A DNA stretch of 64,000 bases from Pseudocercospora fijiensis CIRAD86 (Eukaryota > Ascomycota > Dothideomycetes > Mycosphaerellales > Mycosphaerellaceae), in NCBI RefSeq assembly GCF_000340215.1, contig NW_006921536.1, positions 996,446-1,060,445 on the forward strand, written 5' to 3'. The notes below the pieces were generated by a model, which worked only from the letters and a program-made list of their open reading frames with translations, was not told where the DNA came from and made no database searches. The stretch's first letter is position 1; the number at the start of each line of letters is the position of its first letter. Shown piece by piece: positions 1 through 12,500 of this stretch. Made by a program: the position numbers and the translations under genes.

Positions 1-1346
1 GCGCCATCTTTGCCGCTCAGACCGGCGGCAAGTGCAACACCGACAGCTCCTCTTAGACCAGCCCAGAAAAGCATGATCTTCCAATTGTTTGGTATTTCTT
101 CTGCCAACGTCTCTTGCCCTCTTCGCCTCGCTCTGTATCTGATGAACCAATTGATTGCTGCGCTCAACGGGAACACCGCACACCATCGTGCCACGCAGAT
201 GCCTATCAGGGTGACGAGGATGAATAGTGGCTTGTACTCGAGCGTTCGTTCGGTGAAGAGCGATAATCCCAAGTAGATGAAGATGAAATTCTCGGTCAGC
301 TGCGCCATGAGTGAGAAGGTAAATTTGGTCGTCAGTTGTGTTCGGCGCGACATATTGTGGTAGGCGTAGTGCTTGAGGCAGATACCGCAGAAAAGTAGAG
401 ACACGATACCTGTCCGACGTCAGTATATGCAGCACGCACCATGTTTGAACGACGTACCACTCATATGAATAGCATTAGCAAAGAAATACGAAGCATATGC
501 GATCAAGAAGACCAGACAGCTTTCAATCTTCGGATCGCGCCGAACGTGGGTGAACTTCAGTAGCAAACTTGTGCCGAGTCCTATCACGAGCCCAAGCGCC
601 AAACTGCCAAAGAAGACCAGCAAGAAGACTCCAATACTTTCGAACAAGCTGAGTATGGTGAGCTTTCCAGCTTCTTCTCCCGCCTTGTACTTCTGCGCCG
701 TTTCGAACAGCACGATAGCAATGGCATCGTTCAAAATGCTCTCGCCGAATATGACAGTGTAGAGCTTCGGATCGACTTTGTAGGTATTGAATATTGCCAG
801 GATCGTCACAGGATCGGTAGCTGAGAGTGTTGCGCCAACAGACATAGCATCGACGAAAGAAATATCCAGACCCTCCAGAGGTATGCGCGTCCATAACCAG
901 AGAATTATCCCGAGTACAAGCGCAGATATAAAGGTTCCGGCAAAGGCGAAGGTCAGAATACTGCCGATGTTGCGGAAGAAGTTTCCTTGGTGCAACTCAT
1001 ATCCGCTGGCCAGAATGATGGGCGGCAGTAGCAGGTTGAAGAAGAACTGGTAGTCGAAGGTGACGACGTCCAGCACGCTGTTCACGCTCGTCAAACGGAG
1101 GATAAGTCCAATGACCATTCCCGCGAAGATTGACACGACAGTCTCGTGCACGGCCTGGATCTTTCTGCTTCTGAGGAAGTAACTGGTGAAAAAGGCCAGG
1201 ACCAGCAGACAGATCAGGATCAAGAGTGCCCATGACGAGTATATTTCCTTCTGCCCTGCTTCAGGGTCTTCTTCGTCGTCTGAGTCGGATGTCTGTCGCG
1301 CAGCCAGCTGTATGGCATTGCGCGCGACGAAGTGGGAGAAACCCAT
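1..1346 (-). CDS. nhx1: Na+/H+ (K+/H+) exchanger, Nhx type, 5' part
   Basis: Partial gene; its 3' end lies beyond the left edge. Exon 1 (1346-458) starts at the ATG and is followed by a 48 nt intron (457-410, donor GTACGT); exon 2 (409-1) continues off the window. A short acidic N-terminus precedes many hydrophobic segments. The CPA1 hallmark SATDPVTILAIFN and a GESILNDAIAIVLFE stretch are visible. Splicing restores HMSGIVSLLFCGICLKHYAYHN, and exon 2 reaches FWAGLRGAVGVALA, which is conserved in the family. The family exchanges Na+ or K+ for H+ across endosomal or vacuolar membranes; localisation here is inferred. A GGCGGA-repeat tract lies upstream. Confidence 0.9.
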
Positions 1347-1471
1347 ACTGGTAGCTGGTGCTGGCTATCGCATTGCTCGGTGATGGGCTCGCAGTAACTT
1401 CGGCTGCGACTGCGATGGATTGCGGAGAGCGAGGAAAGTACAGTATGGGGTGGTGCGCGATTGGAGGCGGG

Positions 1472-1507
1472 GGCGGAGGCGGAGGCGGAGGCGGAGGCGG
1501 AGGCGGA
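1472..1507. repeat. GGCGGA hexamer microsatellite
   Basis: About six near-perfect GGCGGA units lie 130-160 bp upstream of the exchanger start codon. Open frames through it (poly-Ala/Glu on one strand, poly-Pro or Ala/Ser on the other) are repeat artefacts, not genes. Confidence 0.8.
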
Positions 1508-1699
1508 AGCGACTGGTAACAGGACCTCAAGCGCGATAACTCGAAGCTGCTTTATCGCCGGGTGGTCGTCGTGGTTGCTGTTGCTGTTGCTGTGGTTGAT
1601 CAAGCTTGCGTTGCCTGGTCTGGTCTCGAGAACTGCCGGCTAGCTTTCTAGCTTTAGGTTCGCGGAGTTCGCCTTTAACGTGCAGACGGTACGGTACGG

Positions 1700-1992
1700 T
1701 CCCTGCCGCGCTGCAGCCCTATTATAGAAGGGTTTCGCAACTCGGCGAGTACGCCGCTCCACGCTTAGATAGGAAGCCAAGAAGGCCTAATCTAGCAGTA
1801 GACAGTGCACTGCACTAACTATGTTTGCGAGGCCGCTCTAGCGCTAGAGCGGCCTATTTAACCGCTTGAATAGGTCGCTAAGTAAGTAAATATAGTATAG
1901 CGTACTAGAATAACCTAGTAGCTCCGACCGTAGGCCTTTTACGACTTTATCGCGTACGCGTCTTCTTATAGTATTAGATACTAAATGTTATC
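1700..1992. other. Left edge of RIP-mutated AT-rich island
   Basis: Composition changes here from normal genic sequence to a TpA/TAG-rich, CpA-poor tract. This 300 bp belongs to the older repeat into which the first gypsy element inserted: it continues after that element at 9012. No gene is seen. Confidence 0.6.
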
Positions 1993-1997
1993 GTTCT

Positions 1998-2226
1998 TAT
2001 TACGATCTTAGCGACTTGTATATAGAATTTAAAGTTACGTAATAGGGCTAGCTAATACTACTCCGGGGATATTATTAGACCTAAGCTATAAGTAACCCGA
2101 AGTTACGTAACTCGATACCTAAGGCATCCGCTAAGCGGATAAAAGCCTCTTCCGCGAGAGAGCCTCTCTCTCTTCCTTCTCTAACTCGTTATTAATTTAG
2201 ATAGCTATCTAATTAATATCTTAATA
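1998..2226 (+). repeat. 5' LTR of element 1
   Basis: Matches 8778-9006 over 229 bp. I count about nine differences between the LTRs, all transitions, as RIP predicts. The outer end reads TATTA, presumably TGTTA before RIP. Confidence 0.88.
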
Positions 2227-4104
2227 GAATAACGAGTTCCTTTATTACCTACGATAACGTCGTAGGTACTATCGTTTATATCTATATAAAGAATTATATC
2301 GCTAGCGATCGCTATCGCCCTTTTACGCTTCTCGTTATATAATAGCGCTAATAAACCTTGTATTATATTAGGACCTATATACTAATCTATATTAAGTATA
2401 GTAAGCTACTTAACCGTAGTAATACCGCCGATCTGTTATAGATCCTTTATAACCGCCTACTAATCGTAGTAGCGGCTCGGAATATATAAATACGCCTAAC
2501 TAAGTAGAAATAGCTAGTACCTAGTTAAACGGTATACTAGAGTAACAACCTCTATAGGGTCTACGACCTAGCCTTATAGATATCGATAGTATACTATATT
2601 AGCCTTTACCTAGCAATCTCTAGGACTTCTAGTAGCTCTTTAGTAGAGTAAATAAGTAGGAAGCCGCTAAATACGTCTTTTAACGTATAACCGCGTTATA
2701 CTAGTTAGTAGCTACTCTTTATTAATAATACTAGTAAGAAGTAGAAACACTAGAGCGAGTATAATAAGCCTATTATAAGACTAATACCTACCTTAATAGC
2801 GAGCTAGTATAGGCTCGTACGGAAGTAGAATACTAACGCTAAGCCGCCGAGGTAGTACGTAATATACTAAATATCGTATACTAGCAACGTAATAACCTTG
2901 CTTAGTAAGCCGCACGTCTATAATAATAATAGTCTTCCGTAGAAGATATCGCCCGCCGAGCTAGCAAATAAGCTACTCGTATCCGTCGTAACGCTAAAGC
3001 GTCCTTATTATATAACTTAGTCGGCGGCTAAGGACCTATACTAAATAATAGCCGACCCTTATTCCGTCGCCTATCTAATATATACCTAGTACCTAAAGAT
3101 ATTATACTAGGTAGTAGTAGCTTTCGTCGACCTCTTAGCGCTTTCGACTATCTCGGTCGTTTACGCTTCGGCCGTTTAAATACTAATCCTAAGGGTTAGG
3201 ATAATCCTATTAATATTAATAATAACTTCGGTTACGACCTAGTACTACGATCTCGCGACCGACTAGACTCTCTCCGCCGCTCTAGGTTTAACCGTAGCTT
3301 TAACGACGATAATAACTATACTAGATATAATAAGAGCGAGAAGTATCTAGACCTAGAGAAATACGATAGAGACCGTAAGAAGCTAAAGCCCTTCCTTACT
3401 AAGCTTACGATTAAGTTAATAATTAATAATAACCGCTTTCTAATACTATAAGACTAGTTAATATATACGTATAGTCGTACTACCGGCAAAGCTCGCTCGA
3501 TAGTCTAGCTATATATCTATTACGATAAATAGGGCGTAATCGTAGATTTCGACGACTTCGATAACTTCTATAACCTATTAGTTAACGCCTTCGGCGACCC
3601 CGACGAGGTCGCTACTACTAGTTATAAGCTAGATAACTTAAAGTAGAAGAATAAGGAGTTTACTTACTATCTTACGAAGTTTAATCGACTTAATGCTTTA
3701 CTCGGTTATAAAGGCTAAGCCTAGGTTAACGCTCTTAAGCGTAGCTTGTCTTCCGAATTAAAGATAGCGCTTAGTAATATATATAATAAGCCTACTAACT
3801 TCTTAGTATTATATCGCTATCTAACTATTATCGATAATCGGCTCCGCTAATATCGCGTAGAAAGTAGCCGCGATAATACTAAGCTAGGATCTAGTAATAC
3901 TACTAACTAAGGCTCGAATACTAACTATAGTAATAATAACGCTAGCGGCTCTAATAATAGGTACGCTCCTTAAGGATACGTCGCTCTATATAATAACTAA
4001 GGACAATTTACCTTAGCGAATAATAGTAACAATACTAGTACTACTATAACTACGACTACGACTATCCGTAACCCGGACGCTATAGACCTCTCTACTACTT
4101 AAGG

Positions 4105-4140
4105 TTAGAGTTAGGGTTAGGGTTAGAGTTAGGGTTAGGG
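4105..4140 (+). repeat. Interstitial telomere-like array, six units
   Basis: Six consecutive TTAGGG/TTAGAG units (four TTAGGG, two TTAGAG) inside the gag-side internal region of element 1. They are read by eye and contiguous. Confidence 0.9.
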
Positions 4141-6891
4141 TAATTGTCGTCGCGTAATACTTAAAAAGAGAGATCGCTGCCGCCGCGAAGGTTTATATCG
4201 CTTCTATAGTAGCAATTACGTCTACTTCGATACTACTTGTCTAGAGCTTATCTACTGCGCTTAAAGCCGCGGTAATCGTCTAAATACTAACGTCTCTACC
4301 TTCGGTACCGCCGCCGCTCCGGCCGATCTACCTTCTACCGATAATAAAGACGCTTATAGTAGTAATAAGGAGGGAAAAGTATAGCTCTTAGACAAAGTCG
4401 CGTTTAAAAGCCTATACCGATAGAGTTACCTATACCGTTATTACCGAAGAACCTAGGCTACTATTATAGAAGGAAATATCGATAGTAGAAAGATTTATAG
4501 ATTAGTTTATTAGTATTATTAGGAAGTATTATACCTAAGGGCGATAATTAATATCTCGTTTTATATTATACTTTAACGGCTTATAATAAACCTTAGTCTA
4601 GCTTACTAGATATAGGGTAGGATATCGAATACTAATTATTAGTAATAGTTAATTGCGGCTATACCGGTTTATCTTTTATTAACTTATATTACGTATACTA
4701 ATACTAGCTCTCTATCTATAACCTAAAGGAGCCTCGTAGATTAACTACTTTCGACGGTAGTTTCGTAGTAGACGTTACTTAGTACGCTAGAGCGACTATT
4801 AATATTAATAGCTATATCGAATATAGGGCCTTCTACCTTACTATATTAGGATATTATCCTATTATTCTCGGCCGCCCGTAGCTTAATAAATACAACCCTC
4901 GTATCGACTAGAAGCTTAACCGAGTATAGTTCGACTCCGATTACTATAAGGAATATTATAACGACTTATATACTATCGTCTATGCCTACGGCTTATCCGA
5001 CCGTAAAGATAATAATACGCTAGCTTACGCCGAGCCCGTAGCTACGTAGCACTATTAATAGTAACTAGCTTATAACCTATCGGATAATACCGATACGGTA
5101 AAACTTATCGACTTAATATAAAAGTACTACGTATAACGCGATTGTCCTATACGCCGATTAGTATTAACTTAGTTCTTATCTCTACCCTTACCTCCGCTAA
5201 TTCTATTACCTCGACTAGTATAGAAACGCTTATTACTATCGCTTATCTATATTGCTAGTATAACTATAGCTCTAGTAAGCGTATAGGTCTTCGACTAGTA
5301 AATAAAAAAGAAGGATTTATTCGTATTCGCTATATTATTACGAGATATAGAAAAAGAGATAGCTAAGAAGAAGTATATTAACCCCGCTAATAAAGTCCCT
5401 TAGTACTATTACGGTAGGCTAATATTGTTCTCGTAGGAAGATACGAAGAAGTTACTACTATACCGACCTAGATAGAATTACTATATCGATATTATTAAAG
5501 GTAAGGAAACGACGTATAGCCCGCTCTATAGTATATTATACGAGGAATTAGAAGTCCTATATAACTATTTAAAGGACAACCTCGATAAGGGCTTTATTTA
5601 AGTATTAACCTTATAGTACTCTTCGCTAGTACTATTCGTTAAGAAACTCGGTAGAGGTTTATAGTTCTACGTAGACTATTGTAAGCTAAACGAGATTATA
5701 GTAAAGAATAGATACCCTATCTCTCTTATTTAAGAGATACTCGATCGATTAAGTAAAGTAGTAATATATACTAAACTCGATATTATCTCGGCCTTTAATT
5801 AACTTCGTATCGAACTAGGTTACGAGTAGAAGATAGCCTTCTATACCCGTTATAGTCTCTTTAAATATAAGGTTATACTATTCGGGCTCTATAACGTACT
5901 ATTAACCTTTTAGTAATATATTAATAACGCTCTCCGACCCTTCCTCGATATATTCTATACCGCGTATCTAGATAATATACTTATCTACTCTAATTCGATC
6001 GAAGAATATCGCTATTACGTACGCTAAGTAATAGACGCACTCCTTAAAGCTAGCCTATAAGCTAATATATTAAAGTTAGAGTTTAAAGTAATAATAGTTA
6101 AGTACCTAGGTCTCGTTATTAGTACTAATAGTATCTATATAGACGATAAGAAGATTAAAGCCGTATGCGACTAGTCTATTCCTACTAATATTAAAGATAT
6201 ATAGTCCTTCCTTAGCTTTACGAACTTCTATCGACGCTTTATCTATAACTTCGTATATATTATTAAACCTATAGTTCTACTAATATATAAAGATACGCCC
6301 TTCGTATAGATAGTAGCCTACTAAGACTCCTTCGAACGACTTAAAGCTACGTTTATCTCTATACTAGTATTAGCTTATTATAACCTAAACCTATCCGTAA
6401 TAATCGAAACTAACGCTTCCGATTATATTACTACTAGTATTATATCTTAACTATATATCGACGGCGTATAGAAACCTATTACTTACTTCTTAAAAAAGAT
6501 AACGCCCGCTAAATATAACTACGAAATCTACGATAAAGAGCTTCTCGCTATTATTAAAGCCTTTAAATCGTAGAGGCCCGAATTAGAAGGTTACTAATCT
6601 AACGAAAAGCCTATCCGAGTTATTACCGATTACCGTAATCTATAGTTCTATATATCTACTAAGCAACTTAATCGCCGCTAAGCTCGCTAGAGCGAATTCC
6701 TTAGTAGGTTTAACTTTAAGATTACGTACCGTCCTAGTAGATAAGGAGCTAAGCCGGACTCGCTTATACGTCGCTCCGCCGACCTACCTTTATTAGCTAA
6801 GGACCTACGTATTAAATATAACTATTAGCTTATATTAAAGCTATATAACCTAGCCGTAGATCTCCGATCCGCCGTATATAAGATCTTCTCC

Positions 6892-6945
6892 TTAGGGTTA
6901 GGGTTAGGGTTAGGGTTAGGGTTAGGGTTAGGGTTAGGGTTAGGG
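6892..6945 (+). repeat. Interstitial telomere-like array, nine perfect TTAGGG units
   Basis: Nine uninterrupted TTAGGG copies between the RNase H and integrase regions of element 1, followed by a short inverted CCCTAA. A third run of three units lies at 7029-7046. They are far inside the element, not at a chromosome end. Confidence 0.95.
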
Positions 6946-7028
6946 TTACGTAACCCTAAGGTAAATAATTGCAATTCTCGAAGAAACGGACAATTTTACG
7001 ACTTTTACGTTTTTTACGATAATAACCC

Positions 7029-7046
7029 TTAGGGTTAGGGTTAGGG
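7029..7046 (+). repeat. Interstitial telomere-like array, three units
   Basis: Three TTAGGG units followed by a degenerate TAAGGG. An 83 bp non-telomeric spacer separates it from the nine-unit array. Confidence 0.9.
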
Positions 7047-8777
7047 TAAGGGTTACGATAAACCTTAATTTGCGAAAGCCTATATTAATACTATAAGTAA
7101 CGATATAGTTATATTTACTATAAAGGCTCTCGGTACCGAGACCTTTATTAACGCTAAGGATATTACTAAGCGAGTTCGAGATACCTCGATTAAGGATACT
7201 CTCTTCTAGTAAGTAAAAGGATACCTCCGTAGTAGAATAGACCCTTTTAATAATCTCCTATTATCTCCCTTAAACTATAAGGTTAAAAATAATAACCTTT
7301 TATTCTACCGCGACTATCTTTATATACTAGAAGCTAAGGAAATAGATAAGTCGCTCCGTACTAATATTATTTATACGTACTACGACTATTCCGCCGCTAG
7401 CTACTCTAGTATTATAAAGACGTTCTATCTCGTTAGCCGTAGCTACTACTAGTTACGAATATACGAGGATATTAAGCGATATATCGGTATCTACTATATC
7501 TACCTCCGGACTAAATCTTTAAAATAAGCTAAATAAGGACTTCTTTAGCCTCTATCCGTACCGACTACTTAATAGAAGAGCGTAATAATAGACTTTATTA
7601 CTAGTCTTTCTAATAGCTCCGGTTATAACTCGATCCTTATTATTATCGATCGACTAACTAAGATATAGTACCTTATTCTATTCGTATATAAAGAAAGATA
7701 CTCGAACGCTTAAGTAGTCGTAGATACCTACCTTACCTATATTTAGAAGCTTTATAGTCTTCTAGATACTATTACTTCCGACCGCGGTATATAGTTTATC
7801 TCTAAATTCTAGAACTACTTATATAAACGCCTACGTATTAAGCGTAACCTATCGACCGCCTAGTATCTATAGACTAATAAACAAACTAAACGCTTAAATA
7901 AAGTTATCGAGGGATACCTCCGATTATATATAAACTACGAGTAAGATAACTAGAGCCTTTAGCTCCCCGTCGCCGAGTTTATAATAAATAACGTATCCTC
8001 CGAAACTACCGGATTGTTACCGTTTTAAGCTAGTTATAGCTATAATCCGCGCCTCGGAAGTAAGCTATTAATATTACTAGAAGAAAACCTACTACTTAAC
8101 TATAATACTTAAGCCTAAATCGACTACTTATAGACCCTCGAAACCTATCTTATTAAATAGATAAGATATTAGTAATCCTATATAGAAGACTCCGCTAACT
8201 AATATCGCCGACCCGCTCCTATCTACTATATTAGTAATAAGGTCTTTCTATCGCTTAAAGGAATAAGTACCGATCGACTAAACGCTAAGCTCGACGTTAA
8301 GAACTTAGGACTATATAAGATTATTAAAGTCGTATTACCGTACGCGTACTAATTAAAGTTGCCTAACTTAATATATATATATAACGTCTTCTATACCTCG
8401 TTACTAACCCTAGTACCGAAGATAGGTATACCTAGTTAATAGTACGAGCCGCCGCCGCCGCTAGTTATCGATAGAGATAAAGAATAGGAAGTAGAAAGGA
8501 TACTAGATATAAAAGGAAAGGGCAAGAATATCTAGTATAAAGTAAAGTAGATTAGATACGATAAACCGATATAGGAAGTTACCGAGAACGTTACTAATAC
8601 GCTAGAAGTAGTAGAAGACTATTATACTCGATATCCGCGTAAACCGCGACCGCCGCGTATTACTAACTCCGCGATACTAACGCGACTAAGCGCTCTACTA
8701 TTAGTCGCTATAATCGTAATACTTTAACGATAAGTAAGTAAAGCGCTATAGACGTCGCCTATAAAGAGAAAGAGTAC

Positions 8778-9006
8778 TATTACGATCTTAGCGACTTGTA
8801 TATAGAATTTAAAGTTACGTAACGGGGCTAGCTAATACTACCCTAGGGGTATTATTAGACCTAAGCTATAAGTAACCCGAAGTTACGTAACTCGATGCCT
8901 AAGGCATCCGCCGAGCGGATAAAAGCCTCTTCCGCGAGAGAGCCTCTCTCTCTTCCTTCTCTAACTCGTTATTAATTTAGATAGCTATCTAATTAATATC
9001 TTAATA
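8778..9006 (+). repeat. 3' LTR of element 1
   Basis: Direct repeat of 1998-2226. It ends in TAATA (presumably TAACA before RIP), followed immediately by the GTTCT target duplication. Confidence 0.88.
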
Positions 9007-9011
9007 GTTCT

Positions 9012-9398
9012 ATACTATAATATTAGTTAATTAAGGCTTCTAAGCTATTAATAATAGCTGTTCTTAATTAGTTACGCTTCTATAGTCGCCCTCGGTTATA
9101 CCTAACCCGGATTTCTACTCGTAGTCGGTCTAACTTATATACTTTGTTAATAACTTTGTATTTAACTCGCTATAACCTAAGCTGTCTCTAGCTAATCGAC
9201 CGCCTTCTTAAACGCCTATACCTTCTCGAGAGCGTACGGATATATCGGATACTATAGTATAGTATCTCGCTTACCTCTACGGCGAAATAGTACCCCTTAT
9301 AAGGCATAAGGAGAGCTAATCTACGCGTACGGCTCGTTAGTTAACTTAACGCGCTACTAGTATTAGTAAGGCTCTCGGACGGACGGAAGTAGAAGACG
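9012..9398. other. Older RIP-mutated repeat between the two gypsy elements
   Basis: About 390 bp of TAG-rich sequence lying between the target duplications of the two elements. It is continuous with 1700-1992 on the left and with 16125 onward on the right once both insertions are removed. No readable domain. Confidence 0.55.
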
Positions 9399-9403
9399 AA
9401 GAA

Positions 9404-9590
9404 TATAAAGAGCTACGCCCTAGGTAGAAAGCGCTAGCCTTAGGCATTCGGCCTATATAACTCTAACCTACTACTTAGCGCTTAGTATACCGTACAAAAC
9501 TATTCGGATTTACGTAGATAGACTTAGCTCTTTATCGAACCTATTAAGTCTTATATCTAGTATCTACGTATACGTTACTTACCCGTAATA
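9404..9590 (+). repeat. 5' LTR of element 2
   Basis: Direct repeat of 15933-16119. It starts TATAAAG (TG to TA by RIP) right after AAGAA and ends TAATA. Differences from the 3' copy that I could see are transitions. Confidence 0.87.
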
Positions 9591-12500
9591 TTAGGTTCGA
9601 TCTTTAATATAGGAAACGCTAAGGTTTATTAGGAACCCGAGTAAGATAGCTAGGGGAACGCTACCTCTACCGTACTAGAGATAACTAGGGACGAGATTTA
9701 TCGTATCTTCGAGAGTCTCTATACTAGATAGTAGACGATAGAAGCCTAGCTATAAGCTACTTATTCCGTACTCTAATACGCGGAAGCGTCTCGCTAGCCC
9801 GGGCCTCCCGAAGCTAGTTTAGTACGAGACTAGTCTACGAACGAGATCCTAAAGGGACTACTAGAAACTCTCTCGGCTTCCGGCTAAAACGTAACGGCAT
9901 CCTACGAGTAGAAACTACTATCGTAGGATAGGAAAGCTAAGTCGTTCCGGGACTACCTACTACGACTAAGAAGTTCGTACTAAGTTCGTTCTAGGCTAAA
10001 ACTAAAGCTCTCCGAAGATTACTACTAGGATACTATATACGATACCCTACTAGTAAAGGAACGCGCTAGGATACGCTACTTCTAGGAAAGAGGAAGCCTT
10101 ACGAAAGGAAAGGACCCCGAAGCTTTCTTCTAGTAACTTAAGGACGTCTTCGCGGATAGTAACGAAGCTATAAAGGCGCTAGAGCAACTCTAAGCCCTAA
10201 GGCACTCCTAGGGACAACCTTAGTACGACTACTAGCTAGAATTCGATAGCCTCCTACTAAGCGTAGGCGGAGACCGTTAGATAGACGATACGAAAATCGG
10301 TTATTTAAAGAATACCTTCTCGAACGCGGCTAAGACCTATACTACCGCTATACTAAAGATTAAGGATTACTACCTCTATACGGAGGAGGTCGAGCGGATT
10401 ATAACGAACCTCGAGTCGATAGATTAGTTTAAATAGGCTACGAAACGCTAGCAAGAAAGGAAGAAAGAAGTAGCGAGTCCTATAGTCGTTATTCCCCCCT
10501 ATATAGCCCCCGCGGCAAACCCGAAGGTCGACTCTAATAGAGACGTAGTTATAAATCCCGCTTAAACTAACGCTTCTTATAGAAAGAACCGTAGAGCCTA
10601 ATAATCGATAGCGGAGAAACCTAGGGCTAAATAGGTCGACTCTATAGAAAGAGAGAGGCGTAAGGAGAAAAGACTCTACTTCCGCTATAGAGCGAGTAGA
10701 TACCGTATTCGAGATTACCCGTACGCCCTACCGGCTTAGCCTACTAAGATTAGTATCGCCTCCGTATAACCTATTCTAGAGGATACGGAGGAATAGTCGG
10801 ACTTAAGCAGTTCCGACTCGGGAAAAGAGTAACTCCTACTCGTAGTTAGGAGTCGGGAGTAGATAGAGTATAAGTAAAGAAATAGGAAGAAGTTAAAAAG
10901 GATATAAACGGGAATCTTATATATACTAATATAGTCCTCGAAAATAACGTCGGAACTTCTACTCTTATCGACGAAGGATACTAGTATTACGCTATAATTA
11001 ATATAGGCCTAGCTAAAGGCCTCGGACTTAGCTATATTAGCCGTAAGTCCCGAGAAGTAAAAGGAGCGTCGGCGGTAATATAAGACGCGAAAATTATAGG
11101 AGTCGTCGCCTTCTAGATAGAAATTAACAAATTCTAACAAATAGTATACGCTTACGTCGTACCGGGATTAGCTTTTCCTCTTATCCTAGGGAACCTATAG
11201 AAGGTATATAATAAGGTCCGGACTGCGCCTAAAAAACGATAGTACTACTATAGAAGGGCTCGGTATTAGATTAAAGAAGGGCGCTATTACCGCGAGGTCG
11301 ATATAAATAGGAATATCGCTATAATTAACGCTATAAGAAGCCTACTTGCCGCGATAATTACCGAGGATATTAAAAAGGCCCTAAAGACGAAGAAATACCC
11401 GACGATCGAGGAGCTAAAGAAGAAGCTACTCTTAGAGGTTCGCGATATAGCCGCGCTATTTTATTAAAAAGAAGCCGATAAGTTAGCGCCCTATCGCCCT
11501 AGTATCGACTATATAATAGAACTCTAGGAGAAACTAGACGGATCCTAGCCTTAACTCCCTTAGGGTCCGCTCTATAGTATATCGAAATAAGAACTCTTAG
11601 TCTTACGGAAGTCGCTAGACGAGCTCCTAAAGAAGGGGTTTATAAAACTAGCGAACTCTAAAGCGGCGGCGCCCGTACTATTCGTTAAGAAGCCCGGGGG
11701 AGGACTACGGTTCTACTACGACTATAGGGCGCTTAATGCTCTAACGAAGTAAGATAGATACCCCCTCCTACTAATCCCGGATACTATAAGGAACCTAACG
11801 GAGGCCCGGTAGTTAACTAAGGTTAACGTAGTCTCGGCCTTTTACAAGATTAAAATAGCGAAAGGATATAAGTATAAGATAGCCTTCCGGACGAGGCTAG
11901 GCTCGTTTGAATAGCTAGTATGCCCGTTTAGTTTATCCGGAGCCCCGGCTACATTTTAACAGTATATTAATACTCTTTTATAGGAGTATTTAGACGACTT
12001 CGCGTCGGCGTATATAGACGACGTAGTTATCTACTCGAGCGGGTCGAGGGAAGACTATTTCCGTAAGGTAAGAGTAGTACTTAAGAAGCTTTAGGACGGA
12101 GGCCTTTACCTCGATATTAAAAAGAGCGAATTCGCCTAGAAAAAGATTAAGTACCTAGGATTTATCGTCTACGCCGACGGAGGAGGAGTATTAGCCGACC
12201 CCGAAAAGATAGAAGCTATATGAAAATAGGTAGCACCTAAGACCTAAAAGGAAGTTCGTCGTTTCTTAGGATTTACGAACTACTACCGTATATTTATACC
12301 GAACTATTCTAAGATCTCCGCGCTATTAACTGCGCTTACTAGTAAGGGAACCCCGTTCGCCTAGGGAGAAGAATAGAATAAAGCGTTCGAGACGCTAAAG
12401 GACAAATTCTACCGCGCCCTAGTCCTTACCTAGTAGGACCCGTCCCTCCCTATCTTTCTTAAGACGGATTATAGCGGGTTCGCGATTAGGGGCGCCCTTA

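Larger units (their letters stand above)
1998..9006 (+). mobile_element. Ty3/gypsy LTR retrotransposon with chromodomain, RIP-inactivated (element 1)
   Basis: A 7.0 kb element bounded by 229 bp LTRs and a perfect 5 bp target duplication GTTCT (1993-1997 and 9007-9011). Through many stops, plus-strand domains are readable in gypsy order. Reverse transcriptase: an FGLxNxxxTF-like stretch near 5880 and YLDNILIYS near 5960. RNase [18 protein letters not shown] near 6520. Integrase: DFITSLS...IIIDRLTK near 7600. C-terminal chromodomain-like: YKVK-IRYDKP--EV near 8540, with the tryptophan codons turned to TAG. The original LTR ends were probably TG...CA and are now TA...TA. No coding capacity remains. 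Confidence 0.9.

Noticed and set aside
1461..1818. ORFs over the GGCGGA repeat
   Set aside because: Composition follows the repeat on both strands (poly-Pro, Ala/Ser, Glu/Ala); no motif.
4105..7046. TTAGGG arrays as evidence of a chromosome end
   Set aside because: They lie inside an LTR element with genes and other repeats on both sides, and are too short for a telomere.
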